A stretch of DNA of 64,000 nt from Alphaproteobacteria bacterium (GTDB lineage Bacteria; Pseudomonadota; Alphaproteobacteria; Sphingomonadales; Emcibacteraceae), in the NCBI GenBank assembly GCA_030428615.1, contig JAUIDN010000006.1:62001-126000 (forward strand). The letters are read 5' to 3'. Both the position numbers and the translations under genes were made by a program. The notes beneath the pieces are model-generated. The model searched no databases and was not told where the DNA came from. It saw only the letters and a program-made list of their open reading frames with translations. Positions within the stretch are counted from its first letter, which is position 1, and each line of letters opens with the position of its first letter. Positions 8,361 to 17,084 of the stretch are shown piece by piece.

Positions 8361-9953
8361 ATGACTGATAAATTTGATGATTTAAGTAAACGTGATTTCC
8401 TGCAAGCTATTGGTATTCTTGGGGGGTCCGCCGCAATGTTAAGTGCCATGGGTGCTTTTGACAAATCCATTGCTTCTGACATGACAGAACCGCCCGAAAT
8501 GCACACTGACGGAACGGGAAAAAAAATAGTGATCCTTGGTGCAGGACTCGCAGGCATGGTTCTCGGACTGGAATTAAGCAAAAAAGGATATGAAGTTGAA
8601 ATTCTGGAAGCTCGTTCATTCGCCGGCGGCCGCTGTCAGACTTCACGCAAAGGCACCGTTATTCATGAAATTGGTGGCGAGCGTCAGGTCTGCGATTTTG
8701 ATAATAACCAGTATGTAAACCACGGTCCCTGGCGCATTGCACAGGAACATCATTCTGTATTGCATTATTGTCACTCACTCAATGTTGAACTTCAGCCAAT
8801 GATCAATCAGAGCGCACAGACCTATATATATTCAGAACAGGCGGAAGGCGCTCTTAAGGGAAAAAGGATCCGTCATGTTCATGCAGAAATTGACCGTCAC
8901 GGAAATATCTTTGAACTGCTGGCAAAATGCGCATCTGATGGCTCACTTGACGATAAAATGAATGCCGAAGATCGCGACCGTCTTCTGGAACACCTCAAAG
9001 CAACAGGACTGATTGACCGTAAGGAACTTAATTATGTCGCAGGACGCGCCCGGGGGTTTGAAAGCTATCCCGGAGCGGCGATGAATTTTGGCAAGTTTTC
9101 CGAACCATATGATTTTTCTGAGCTCTTAAAAGTACGCGTCGGCACTCGCTATGATACTGCAGATCATCCGGCCGTCATGTTTCAACCGATCGGCGGCATG
9201 GACATGATTGCAAAGGGATTATTTAATGCGCTTCCAAAAGGAATGGTTAAATTCAATAAGGAAGTCACAAATATTTTACAAACCGATAGTGGCGCTGTCA
9301 TATCTTACTTCGATACGGAGACTGGCGCGGAGACAAGAGCAACAGGTGACTATTGTATCTCCACCATTCCATTCTCGGTTCTGACCACAATCGACAACGA
9401 TTTCGCAGACGACATGATTACGGCGCTTAAAAGCCCGCGCAGCGCACCTGCTTACAAAATAGGGTTGCAGTTTGACCGCCGTTTCTGGGAAAAAGATGAA
9501 ATGATTTATGGTGGTGTCACACAAACGGACATCCCCGGCAACAGGATAATTTCGTATCCTTCCAACGATCTTCACAGTCCACATGGCGGTGTCCTTCTCG
9601 CAGACTATGAATTTGGGGCCCAAGCCGTTCAAAATAGTAATCTTTCAAATGCAGAACGTATCGAACAGGCGTTATCAGCGGGGGAAAAAGTCCACCCGGG
9701 CCACTACCGAAAACATTATAACGGAAAAGCCATGTCCATGGCCTGGCATAAGGAAAAATACTCCCTCGCCGGATGGGTCGGATGGTCGGCCCGCGGTCGT
9801 GTACGTCAACTCCCCACCATCTTAAAAGGTGAACGAAGAGTGCTGTTTTCCGGTAACGGCATCAGCCCAATTCTTGACGGTTGGCAGGCCGGTGCCATTG
9901 AAGGTGCCTGGTATACGATGCAGGATCTGGACAAACGGATCGCGCAGAGCTAA
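8361..9953 (+). CDS. Exported FAD-dependent amine oxidase 3 of 5
   Basis: 530 residues. SKRDFL Tat-like signal, GAGLAG Rossmann motif, GGRC, YVNHGPWRIA, FQPIGGMD, FDRRFWEKDEMIYGG and SGNG near the C-terminus align with the other four copies along the full length. In copies 2-5, but not copy 1, the stretch before the GxWRIx motif contains GGERQVC or GERQVC. The gap from copy 2 is 94 nt with only a weak inverted repeat (CCGG arms), so read-through from copy 2 is possible. GGACAG lies about 8 nt before the ATG. Family-level function is secure; the substrate is unknown. Confidence 0.85.
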   Translation: MTDKFDDLSKRDFLQAIGILGGSAAMLSAMGAFDKSIASDMTEPPEMHTDGTGKKIVILGAGLAGMVLGLELSKKGYEVEILEARSFAGGRCQTSRKGTVIHEIGGERQVCDFDNNQYVNHGPWRIAQEHHSVLHYCHSLNVELQPMINQSAQTYIYSEQAEGALKGKRIRHVHAEIDRHGNIFELLAKCASDGSLDDKMNAEDRDRLLEHLKATGLIDRKELNYVAGRARGFESYPGAAMNFGKFSEPYDFSELLKVRVGTRYDTADHPAVMFQPIGGMDMIAKGLFNALPKGMVKFNKEVTNILQTDSGAVISYFDTETGAETRATGDYCISTIPFSVLTTIDNDFADDMITALKSPRSAPAYKIGLQFDRRFWEKDEMIYGGVTQTDIPGNRIISYPSNDLHSPHGGVLLADYEFGAQAVQNSNLSNAERIEQALSAGEKVHPGHYRKHYNGKAMSMAWHKEKYSLAGWVGWSARGRVRQLPTILKGERRVLFSGNGISPILDGWQAGAIEGAWYTMQDLDKRIAQS

Positions 9954-10016
9954 CACGACACTTGCAATGTTATAACAATCCCTTAATATGATTTTAAACG
10001 ATTAGGGGATTACATT

Positions 10017-11612
10017 ATGACACAAGAGAACAACAATACTGATTTTACCAAACGCGATTTTCTAACCCGCATCGGCATGGTTGCCGGCACCTCTGCCATG
10101 ATGACGGCGCTTGCTGGATGGGACATGTCAATGGCATCAACTATGACTGCTCCACCTGCAATGTCGTCCGATGGCAAGGGTAAAAAAATTCTGATCCTTG
10201 GCGCGGGCCTGTCCGGCCTTGTCTGCGCACTCGAACTTTCAACAAAAGGCTATGACATACAGGTTTTGGAAGCCAAGGAAACGGCGGGCGGCAGATGCAT
10301 GTCTGCACGCAAGGGTACCGTGATCGAAGACGTCGGTGGCGAACGCCAAGTTTGCGACTTTGAAAATAATCAGTACCTGAACGTTGGCCCGTGGCGCATC
10401 CCGCCGCAACATCATTCAACCTTATATTATTGCCGTACACTTGGCGTGGCGTTGGAACCATTTATCAATAAATCGTTTGATGCCTATTATTATCAAAGTA
10501 ATGGTGATGGGCCACTGTGCGGCAAGCCAATTCGTCAGTTTGAAATTGATATGGACCGTACCGGACATGTGGACGAACTGCTGGCAAAATGTATTACCGG
10601 CGGCGCGCTGGAGGATAAACTGACCAAAGAAGATCAAGAAGCATTACTTGATTACTTAAAATCAACCGGTTTGATCGACCGCACTGAGCTTGATTACCAC
10701 GCAAACAGGGTTCGCGGATGGGAAAAAATGCCAACCGTTGGCACTGATAAAGGTAAGCTGTCCGACCCATATGGATTAGCCGATTTATTGAAAATGAAAT
10801 TGGGCAGAAGAAATCCGGATTCAGAGCACACACCCGCTTTATTTCAACCTGTCGGTGGAATGGACCAGATACCACGTGCGCTGGAACGGGCACTGCCAAA
10901 CGGGATCATCCGCTTCAATTCGGAAATTACAGATATTATTCAATCCGACGATGGCGTTTCTGTTACAGTTACAGAAACAAAAACCAACAAAACGGAAATT
11001 TTGCAAGCTGACTACGCGATTTCGTGCCTTCCATTTCCGTTGCTCAATAAGATCAATACCGATTTCAGACAAGATGTTATCGACGGGCTTAAAGCGCCCT
11101 CCTCCGCACCGATTGTCAAGCTGGGGCATCAATTTTCCGAACGGTTCTGGGAAACACAGGAAAATATTTTTGGCGGCATAACCGTGAATGATATTGATGA
11201 AAGTGGTAATATAAGCTACCCGTCATCGGAATTATTTAATGGAAAAACCGGTGTTGTTCTTACAGCTTATGCTCATCGGGGTGGCGCCATTAAACTCGGG
11301 AACCGGAGTATCGCAGAGCGTATTGAACGTGGCCTTGAGATTGGTGAAATGGTCCATCCCGGACGTTTTAGGAAATATTTCAACGGCAAAGCCATTTCCA
11401 TGGCCTGGCATAAACAAAAATATAATCTTGCAGCATGGGTGGCGTGGTCACGGCGCAATATCGACAGCAAAATGCCGGCTTTGGTAAAGGGCGAAAAACG
11501 CGTGCTATTCAGTGGCAATGGTATGGCACCATACCATCAGGGCTGGATGTTCGCTGCTATTGAGGCCGCATGGAATTCCATTGGGGATCTGGATAAACGA
11601 ATTAACATGTAA
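10017..11612 (+). CDS. Exported FAD-dependent amine oxidase 4 of 5
   Basis: 531 residues with AGGGGA 9-10 nt before the ATG, the clearest ribosome site of the array after copy 1. TKRDFL Tat-like signal, GAGLSG Rossmann motif, GGRC, VGPWRIP, FQPVGGMD and SGNG are present. It is the most diverged copy in the middle and C-terminal parts: FQ-PVGG is kept, but the helix after RRFW reads ERFWETQENIFGG and the segment normally STIPF reads SCLPFP, so its substrate pocket may differ. 63 nt separate it from copy 3 with no terminator seen, consistent with a polycistronic message for copies 2-5. Confidence 0.85.
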   Translation: MTQENNNTDFTKRDFLTRIGMVAGTSAMMTALAGWDMSMASTMTAPPAMSSDGKGKKILILGAGLSGLVCALELSTKGYDIQVLEAKETAGGRCMSARKGTVIEDVGGERQVCDFENNQYLNVGPWRIPPQHHSTLYYCRTLGVALEPFINKSFDAYYYQSNGDGPLCGKPIRQFEIDMDRTGHVDELLAKCITGGALEDKLTKEDQEALLDYLKSTGLIDRTELDYHANRVRGWEKMPTVGTDKGKLSDPYGLADLLKMKLGRRNPDSEHTPALFQPVGGMDQIPRALERALPNGIIRFNSEITDIIQSDDGVSVTVTETKTNKTEILQADYAISCLPFPLLNKINTDFRQDVIDGLKAPSSAPIVKLGHQFSERFWETQENIFGGITVNDIDESGNISYPSSELFNGKTGVVLTAYAHRGGAIKLGNRSIAERIERGLEIGEMVHPGRFRKYFNGKAISMAWHKQKYNLAAWVAWSRRNIDSKMPALVKGEKRVLFSGNGMAPYHQGWMFAAIEAAWNSIGDLDKRINM

Positions 11613-11691
11613 TGATTTATAATGGCTGGGGTGGTCTTTTAAATTCGACTCAGTTAATGTGCTGTACAGATGTATAAAACCGGGGCACAAA

Positions 11692-13302
11692 ATGATTATA
11701 AAAGATAATTCGATAACTGAAATTCAGATCAGTAAACGTCAACTTCTAAAATCTATCGGTATGGTTGGCGGATCAACCGCTGTCTTTGCCGCCATGCAGG
11801 GTTGGGATATCGCGGGCGCAACCGAACCGAAAAAAGCGCCGCCGGAAATTGCATCAGACGGCCATGGAAAAAAAATAATCATTCTTGGAGCTGGTCTCTC
11901 CGGTATGGTTGCTGCTTTAGAATTATCAAAAAAGGGTTATGAATGCCAAATCCTGGAAGCCGATGATAAAATTGGGGGGCGCTGTCAATCTGCACGTAAA
12001 GGAAGTGTCATTCACGAAATTGAAGGGGAACGACAGGTTTGCGATTACGATGCAGGACAATATTTCAATTATGGTCCATGGCGAATTCCCGCACAGCACC
12101 ACCCAACATTACATTATTGCCATACTCTTGGTGTGGCACTCGAGCCGTTAATCAACAAATCGCCAATGGCTTATTATCTTGGGAATAATATTGAAGGGCC
12201 GCTAAAGGGAAAAAGGCTTCGCCAGGGCGATGTTGATTTTGACCGCCAGGGTCACATTGCTGAACTTCTCGCCAAGTGCGCGGATCAAGGCAGACTTGAT
12301 GACATGGTCTCGGTCGAAGACCGCGAGCTTCTTCTGGAATATCTTAGAAATCAGGGACTTATCGACCGACGTGAACTCGACTATAAGCCAAATCGTGCGC
12401 GCGGCTGGAAATATTATCCCGGTGCCGGTGAAGATTTTGGCGAATATGCCGATATTTACAAGCTCACCGACCTATTTAAAATGAAAGTGGGTACCCACCT
12501 AGAAAATGAAGATCATCCGATCGTTATGTTCCAATCGGTTGGCGGCATGGATAGAATTGCCCACGCCCTTTATAATGCACTGCCGAAAGGGATTGTTCAA
12601 TTAAACAAGGAAGTCACAAACATCCGCCAAACAGATGACGGCGTATCAATTAAGTATAAAGATACCAAATCCGGCAATGAAATGACCGCAACGGGCGATT
12701 ATTGCATTTCGACCATTCAGTTTCCCGTTGTTTCAAAAATTGAGAATAATTTCAACACAGACCTTCAAAATGCATTGAAGGCACCAGCTGGCTCCCCTGC
12801 TTTTAAGCAGGGATTGCAGTTCAATCGGCGATTCTGGGAGCAGGACGATATGATTTACGGCGGAAACTCAATGACCGACATTCCCGGGCATTCGGTCACC
12901 GCTTATCCGTCGTCCGATCTTCATAGTAACGGCCCGGGGGTAGTTCTTGGTTCCTACATCTGGGGTGGTGAAGCGGCTCGACTTAGCAATTTAAGTGTCA
13001 AGGATCGGGTGGAATTCGCCCTCAGCGTCGGCGAAAAGCTCCACCCCGGAAACTTCCGTCATCACTTTAACGGAAAAGCTATGACAATCGGCTGGCATAG
13101 AATGCAATATCATCTGGGCGGATGGGTTACATGGACACGCCGCAAACGTCAACGGCAACTTCCTGTCATTCTAAAGGGTGAAAACAGGGTTCTTTTCTCT
13201 GGAAACGGTATCGCAACCATCCAAAATGGTTGGATGGTCGGTGCTATTGAAGCTGCATGGCTTACGATCAGTGAACTTGATAAACGCGTCAGTCAGAGTT
13301 AA
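11692..13302 (+). CDS. Exported FAD-dependent amine oxidase 5 of 5
   Basis: 536 residues from the ATG at 11692 (GGGG about 7 nt upstream); an upstream in-frame start at 11659 adds 11 residues without a ribosome site. The signal is SKRQLLKSIG, again Lys-Arg, with Leu in place of Phe. Rossmann GAGLSG, GGRC, YGPWRIP, FQSVGGMD, NRRFWEQDDMIYGG and SGNG are conserved. The stop codon TAA is followed directly by the ATG of the small membrane protein at 13303, so that gene is probably translated with this one. Last oxidase of the array. Confidence 0.85.
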   Translation: MIIKDNSITEIQISKRQLLKSIGMVGGSTAVFAAMQGWDIAGATEPKKAPPEIASDGHGKKIIILGAGLSGMVAALELSKKGYECQILEADDKIGGRCQSARKGSVIHEIEGERQVCDYDAGQYFNYGPWRIPAQHHPTLHYCHTLGVALEPLINKSPMAYYLGNNIEGPLKGKRLRQGDVDFDRQGHIAELLAKCADQGRLDDMVSVEDRELLLEYLRNQGLIDRRELDYKPNRARGWKYYPGAGEDFGEYADIYKLTDLFKMKVGTHLENEDHPIVMFQSVGGMDRIAHALYNALPKGIVQLNKEVTNIRQTDDGVSIKYKDTKSGNEMTATGDYCISTIQFPVVSKIENNFNTDLQNALKAPAGSPAFKQGLQFNRRFWEQDDMIYGGNSMTDIPGHSVTAYPSSDLHSNGPGVVLGSYIWGGEAARLSNLSVKDRVEFALSVGEKLHPGNFRHHFNGKAMTIGWHRMQYHLGGWVTWTRRKRQRQLPVILKGENRVLFSGNGIATIQNGWMVGAIEAAWLTISELDKRVSQS

Positions 13303-13557
13303 ATGGAACGATACAGGCAGCAAATATTTATCGCCTTCGGGTATTTCTGCTTTTTTGCCGCCCTGATTTTCTTTTGCTTCGGCGCAGGAATAATGGCATT
13401 GCTTGTTTATTCGCTTTTTGACAATGCCGGTGATGGGGCCAGTGCGGGGCTTATGATCCCTTTTGGATTGATTTTAATGTTCATGGGCGCCGCTATTTTT
13501 AAACTGGGTCAAAATATTGTAAAATCTCCCAATGGGGAAGAAACTGAAGACGAATAG
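13303..13557 (+). CDS. Small two-helix membrane protein following the amine oxidases
   Basis: 84 residues. Two hydrophobic segments (about 9-37 and 48-68, rich in Phe and Gly) are separated by a short Asp/Gly loop, with a basic to acidic C-terminal tail (KSPNGEETEDE). No family is recognised. Its ATG starts on the base after the stop of amine oxidase 5, which suggests coupled translation and a role linked to the oxidases, for example a membrane anchor or electron and cofactor handling, but this is only inferred from position. Confidence 0.65.
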   Translation: MERYRQQIFIAFGYFCFFAALIFFCFGAGIMALLVYSLFDNAGDGASAGLMIPFGLILMFMGAAIFKLGQNIVKSPNGEETEDE

Positions 13558-13683
13558 TACACATCTGTTATCACAGTAACTTCATTAAGCAGCGCGGGCG
13601 ATGCATAATTCATCATTCAAAAAAGAAAATCTTCAAAAACCCGATCATCTGGGATATAAACCAAAAAAATGAATTAAAATTTT

Positions 13684-13941
13684 ATGGCAAACAAAAACAA
13701 AACCGAGAACGCAATATTCAATTACAAAACCCTGAAGTTGATCATGATTGGGTTTGGCAGTTTCCTTGTCGCCGTTGGACCACTGTATGCCTATTTCATC
13801 GCGACCACGGTTGGTCTTGAAAATTTAGGGGATGTGATCTGGACGTTTATTTTTGCTGTTCTGGCCGGTCCGGCTGGCATTTACATCTGTATCATCGGCA
13901 GAAAGATGAAAGGCCCCATTATCAAGAACGATGATCAATAG
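13684..13941 (+). CDS. Small two-helix membrane protein
   Basis: 85 residues. A polar N-terminus (about 17 residues) is followed by two hydrophobic helices (about 18-42 and 52-74) and a basic tail with GRKMKGP. The layout matches the proteins at 13303 and 14074, and the last helix plus basic tail is most like that of 14074 (Gly-Arg-Lys-Met versus Gly-Ser-Tyr-Met-Arg-Arg). No good ribosome site is seen before the ATG. Function unknown. Confidence 0.55.
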   Translation: MANKNKTENAIFNYKTLKLIMIGFGSFLVAVGPLYAYFIATTVGLENLGDVIWTFIFAVLAGPAGIYICIIGRKMKGPIIKNDDQ

Positions 13942-14073
13942 ATTTGATAAATTCCCGCATATTTTTCTAAAATCAACCATTTGCTAACCTTCATGACCTA
14001 TAATGTGTGTTTATGTTGAAAATCAATATGTTAAGTGGTTTTCAAGTGCAAACATCGGATGGAAAGGGCAAAA

Positions 14074-14313
14074 ATGATTAATAAATCAAAGCAAATTGCC
14101 AATTTTATTTTCTATACAGGTATCACCATTTCCGCACTTTTCGGCAGTGCCAGCCTCACTTATATTTTGAATATTCCTGAATATACCGGAAATGATTTTC
14201 TTATCGTTATCTTTGGTATTCTACCTGCAATGGGCGGCCTCGCGCTTGCGTACATGGGAAGTTACATGCGCCGCAAAAATAAACGAATGCGCAGCCCGCA
14301 TCGCGTAGAATAG
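14074..14313 (+). CDS. Small two-helix membrane protein
   Basis: 79 residues from the ATG at 14074, which has GGAAAGGG just upstream; an in-frame ATG at 14035 lacks one. Two hydrophobic helices (about 10-32 and 41-62) and a strongly basic tail (RRKNKRMRS) predict both termini in the cytoplasm. Third of a run of small two-helix proteins after the amine oxidases. No family is recognised. Confidence 0.6.
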   Translation: MINKSKQIANFIFYTGITISALFGSASLTYILNIPEYTGNDFLIVIFGILPAMGGLALAYMGSYMRRKNKRMRSPHRVE

Positions 14314-14400
14314 CCCCATTTCAAATTGCCATTTGAGAAGTTCGTTTTATCTGATATCCTGCCGATAATTTTATGGTTAATATCAGAATAAAGGTTTTTA

Positions 14401-14958
14401 ATGGCCAATAAAAACGTTGTTACAGCAGACGATGTGATCAATTTCTGGTTCTATGAGATTGATCCGAAAAAATGGTGGGTAAAGGACACCGAATTCGACG
14501 CGCAAATAAAAGCCCGTTTTCATGACATTTATAAAAAAGCCGCCGTTGGGGAATTGGTGAACTGGCGTTATAAGCCGCTTTCATCGCTTGCAGAAATAAT
14601 TATTCTGGATCAGTTTCCGAGGAACATTTTCCGCGATAAGAAACAGGCATTTGCAACTGACCCACTGGCAGTTTGTTTGGCCCAGGTTGCAATTGATAAA
14701 GGCTTTGATCAGGAACTCGAGCCATCAAAACGCAGTTTTATGTACATGCCGCTTATGCACAGCGAAAGTGCAGAAATTCATAAAGTAGCCGAATTACTGT
14801 TTTCCGCGCCTGGACTTGAAAATAATTACGAGTTTGAACTTAAACACAAGGCCATTATCGATCGTTTTGGCAGATATCCTCATAGAAACAAAATTTTAGG
14901 TAGACGTTCTACAAAAGCTGAACTAGAGTTCCTTAAACAACCGAACAGTTCGTTTTAG
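14401..14958 (+). CDS. DUF924 family protein
   Basis: 185 residues, typical for DUF924 (PF06041). Hallmarks visible are VINFWFYE near the N-terminus, W-KD-EFD-QI--RF, the central LILDQFPRN-type motif (IILDQFPRNIFR), MYMPLMHSES and the C-terminal DRFGRYPHRN. The family has an all-helical TPR-like fold; its biochemical role is not established. AAAGG lies 6-7 nt before the ATG. It ends 7 nt before the diaminopropionate ammonia-lyase gene, so the two are probably cotranscribed. Confidence 0.9.
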   Translation: MANKNVVTADDVINFWFYEIDPKKWWVKDTEFDAQIKARFHDIYKKAAVGELVNWRYKPLSSLAEIIILDQFPRNIFRDKKQAFATDPLAVCLAQVAIDKGFDQELEPSKRSFMYMPLMHSESAEIHKVAELLFSAPGLENNYEFELKHKAIIDRFGRYPHRNKILGRRSTKAELEFLKQPNSSF

Positions 14959-14965
14959 GGATAAA

Positions 14966-16129
14966 ATGAAACATTATAATAATAATCCAACCTATCAGAA
15001 CACAGATCACATACTTAATCCCAGATTATTCGATAATGCTTATGAAAGCATTAGTGGCTGGCCTGATTATACGCCGTCGTCGCTACAATCGCTCCCCTGC
15101 CTTGCCGCGGAATTTGGCATTGGGCAAATTTATTACAAGGATGAAAGCGAGCGGTTTGGCCTTAAAAGCTTCAAATCGCTTGGCGGTGCCTACGCGGTAA
15201 TTCAAGTACTCACTGAACATCTGCGTGTTATATTGAGCGACAATAGCATCACAGGAGTGGACATCAAGTCCGGAAAATATCGCGACCTTTTAAAGGGATT
15301 TACGGTGGCAACCGCCACGGATGGCAATCATGGGCGCTCTGTCGCCTGGGGAGCGCAACAGTGCGGCATAAAGTGCAAAATCTATATGCACAAGGGCGTA
15401 AGCCAAAGCCGTGCTATCGCTGTTGAGCTTCTCGGGGCGGAAGTTATATGGGTTGACGGTAATTATGACGACAGCCTTAGCAAGGTGAAACGCGACTCCA
15501 TCGAAAATGAGTGGCACATTATTTCAGATACCTCCTATGAAGGTTATACCTATATCCCTAAATTTGTAATGGCTGGCTATACGGTCATGACAAAAGAAAT
15601 TATGGGTCAGTTAAAAGATGACCAGATACCTACCCATATCATAATACAAGGAGGTGTCGGGGGACTTGCCGGCGCCATCTGCGCGCACGCGGCAATGATT
15701 TGGGGCGAAAGACGGCCAAAATTTATTGTGGTTGAGCCGGAAACCGCTGACTGCCTTTATCAAAGTGCGAAACTGGGGGAACCTAAATTGGTTCATATTG
15801 AAAAAGAAACCTTGATGGGGGGGCTCTCCTGCGGTGAAGTATCCATAATCGGGTGGGGAATATTAAAGAATAATGCCGATCATTTTATCACCATTTCAGA
15901 TGATAACGTAAAATCAGCGATGCGCGTCATGGCATTGGGCGTTGGCACAGACCCATCAATTGAAGCGGGTGAAAGTGCTGTAGCAGGGGTCGCTATGCTC
16001 ATGGAATTAAGAGACCATCCGGAAATTAAATCCGAGCTAGGGCTTGACGAAAATTCCCGCGTACTTCTTTTCGGAACCGAGGGAGCAACAGACCCGCAAC
16101 TCTATGACGAAATTGTTTCCGGGGGCTAA
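14966..16129 (+). CDS. dpaL: Diaminopropionate ammonia-lyase (PLP enzyme)
   Basis: 387 residues. It belongs to the fold-type II PLP family. The Schiff-base Lys is K70 in GLKSFKSLGG, preceded by YYKDES; the phosphate-binding loop and substrate motif TDGNHGR, the glycine loop QGGVGGLAG and the C-terminal FGTEGATD are all present and match DpaL rather than threonine deaminase. The reaction splits 2,3-diaminopropionate to pyruvate and two ammonia, with D-serine as a possible side substrate. It likely shares a transcript with the DUF924 gene and overlaps the convergent TPR gene by 4 nt at the 3' ends. It fits an amino-acid nitrogen scavenging role. Confidence 0.9.
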   Translation: MKHYNNNPTYQNTDHILNPRLFDNAYESISGWPDYTPSSLQSLPCLAAEFGIGQIYYKDESERFGLKSFKSLGGAYAVIQVLTEHLRVILSDNSITGVDIKSGKYRDLLKGFTVATATDGNHGRSVAWGAQQCGIKCKIYMHKGVSQSRAIAVELLGAEVIWVDGNYDDSLSKVKRDSIENEWHIISDTSYEGYTYIPKFVMAGYTVMTKEIMGQLKDDQIPTHIIIQGGVGGLAGAICAHAAMIWGERRPKFIVVEPETADCLYQSAKLGEPKLVHIEKETLMGGLSCGEVSIIGWGILKNNADHFITISDDNVKSAMRVMALGVGTDPSIEAGESAVAGVAMLMELRDHPEIKSELGLDENSRVLLFGTEGATDPQLYDEIVSGG

Positions 16130-17055
16130 TTCCCACCAATCATTATAAGCTCTGCTTCGGATGGCCAGAATCCTCGCGGGCCGCTGTCGGTGGTTTCGTT
16201 CCAAAGTTTAATGGCAGCGTCATTATTACCTTCAAAATGGTCTTTCATGGCAACAGTGTATTTTCCGATCACATCCGCATTTTCCAGAAATTCTTTACGG
16301 CTATAAAGCCCCTTAAGGTAATTGACCGCGCGATGATACTGGTCATTTTCAATCAGATCGGCCTCATCAGGTACTTTCTTAAGTTCATCTTGCGCTTCAC
16401 CGTGTCGTCCAAGCTTACGCAGTGCCATATATTTCCATAGTGTCACAGGTATAAGTTCTTCCATATAAGCAAACCGGACGGGGACGTTGATCGCTTCGTT
16501 CATTCCTTCCAAAACCATTTTATAATCCCCCGTTGCCATGCTGGTTTGCCCCAGATAATATGGGATATTCTGTTTAAATGTTGATATGGTTAAGTCAAGC
16601 GCATTGGCAATACCGTTTGGCTCATAGCTATCCGGTTGATCCTTCAGAAGCTCTCCCGCTTTTTTATAATCGGCAATTGCCTGATCCCATTGATAATTCC
16701 GCGCCAGATGGCGACCACGATAACGGTATAATTTATAACTGTCGGGAAATTTTTTAAGACCTTCTGAGAAAACCTGTATCGCTTCCGGTAACCGACCAAG
16801 GTACCCATAGCGGCGCCCCAACCAAGCATAACTATCCTCGCGTTCCGGCGCAACGTCCATCAGTGCCTTGGCTATCTCGAGATCCTTTTCCAAGCGTGTC
16901 TGGGTATCAGGGCTAAACTTTGTTTCCCTGAAGGCACGTCCCGTTGGTGTGTGTGTCATCGCGAAAGCAGCTTTAACCACACCGTCATGGTTTTCCGCCT
17001 GTGTTTTCAGGGTAAAGGATAAAGTTAAAATGAACAAAACAGCAAAAAAGCGCAT
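16126..17055 (-). CDS. Exported TPR-repeat protein (paralogue 1)
   Basis: 309 residues from the ATG at 17055, which has AGGGGAG 5 nt upstream and begins a clear Sec signal peptide (hydrophobic core, cleavage near TQA-EN). The body holds several tetratricopeptide-like helix pairs (for example EREDSYAWLGRRYGYLG, then AIQVFSEGLKKFPDS, then the YRGRHLARNYQWDQA pair). It is a full-length paralogue of the gene upstream (17085-18041), 29 nt apart, so a duplicated periplasmic protein pair in one unit. Role unknown. Confidence 0.75.
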   Translation of the reverse strand: MRFFAVLFILTLSFTLKTQAENHDGVVKAAFAMTHTPTGRAFRETKFSPDTQTRLEKDLEIAKALMDVAPEREDSYAWLGRRYGYLGRLPEAIQVFSEGLKKFPDSYKLYRYRGRHLARNYQWDQAIADYKKAGELLKDQPDSYEPNGIANALDLTISTFKQNIPYYLGQTSMATGDYKMVLEGMNEAINVPVRFAYMEELIPVTLWKYMALRKLGRHGEAQDELKKVPDEADLIENDQYHRAVNYLKGLYSRKEFLENADVIGKYTVAMKDHFEGNNDAAIKLWNETTDSGPRGFWPSEAELIMIGGN

Positions 17056-17084
17056 TTGTGCTCCCCTTAAGGTAAAAATTAATC

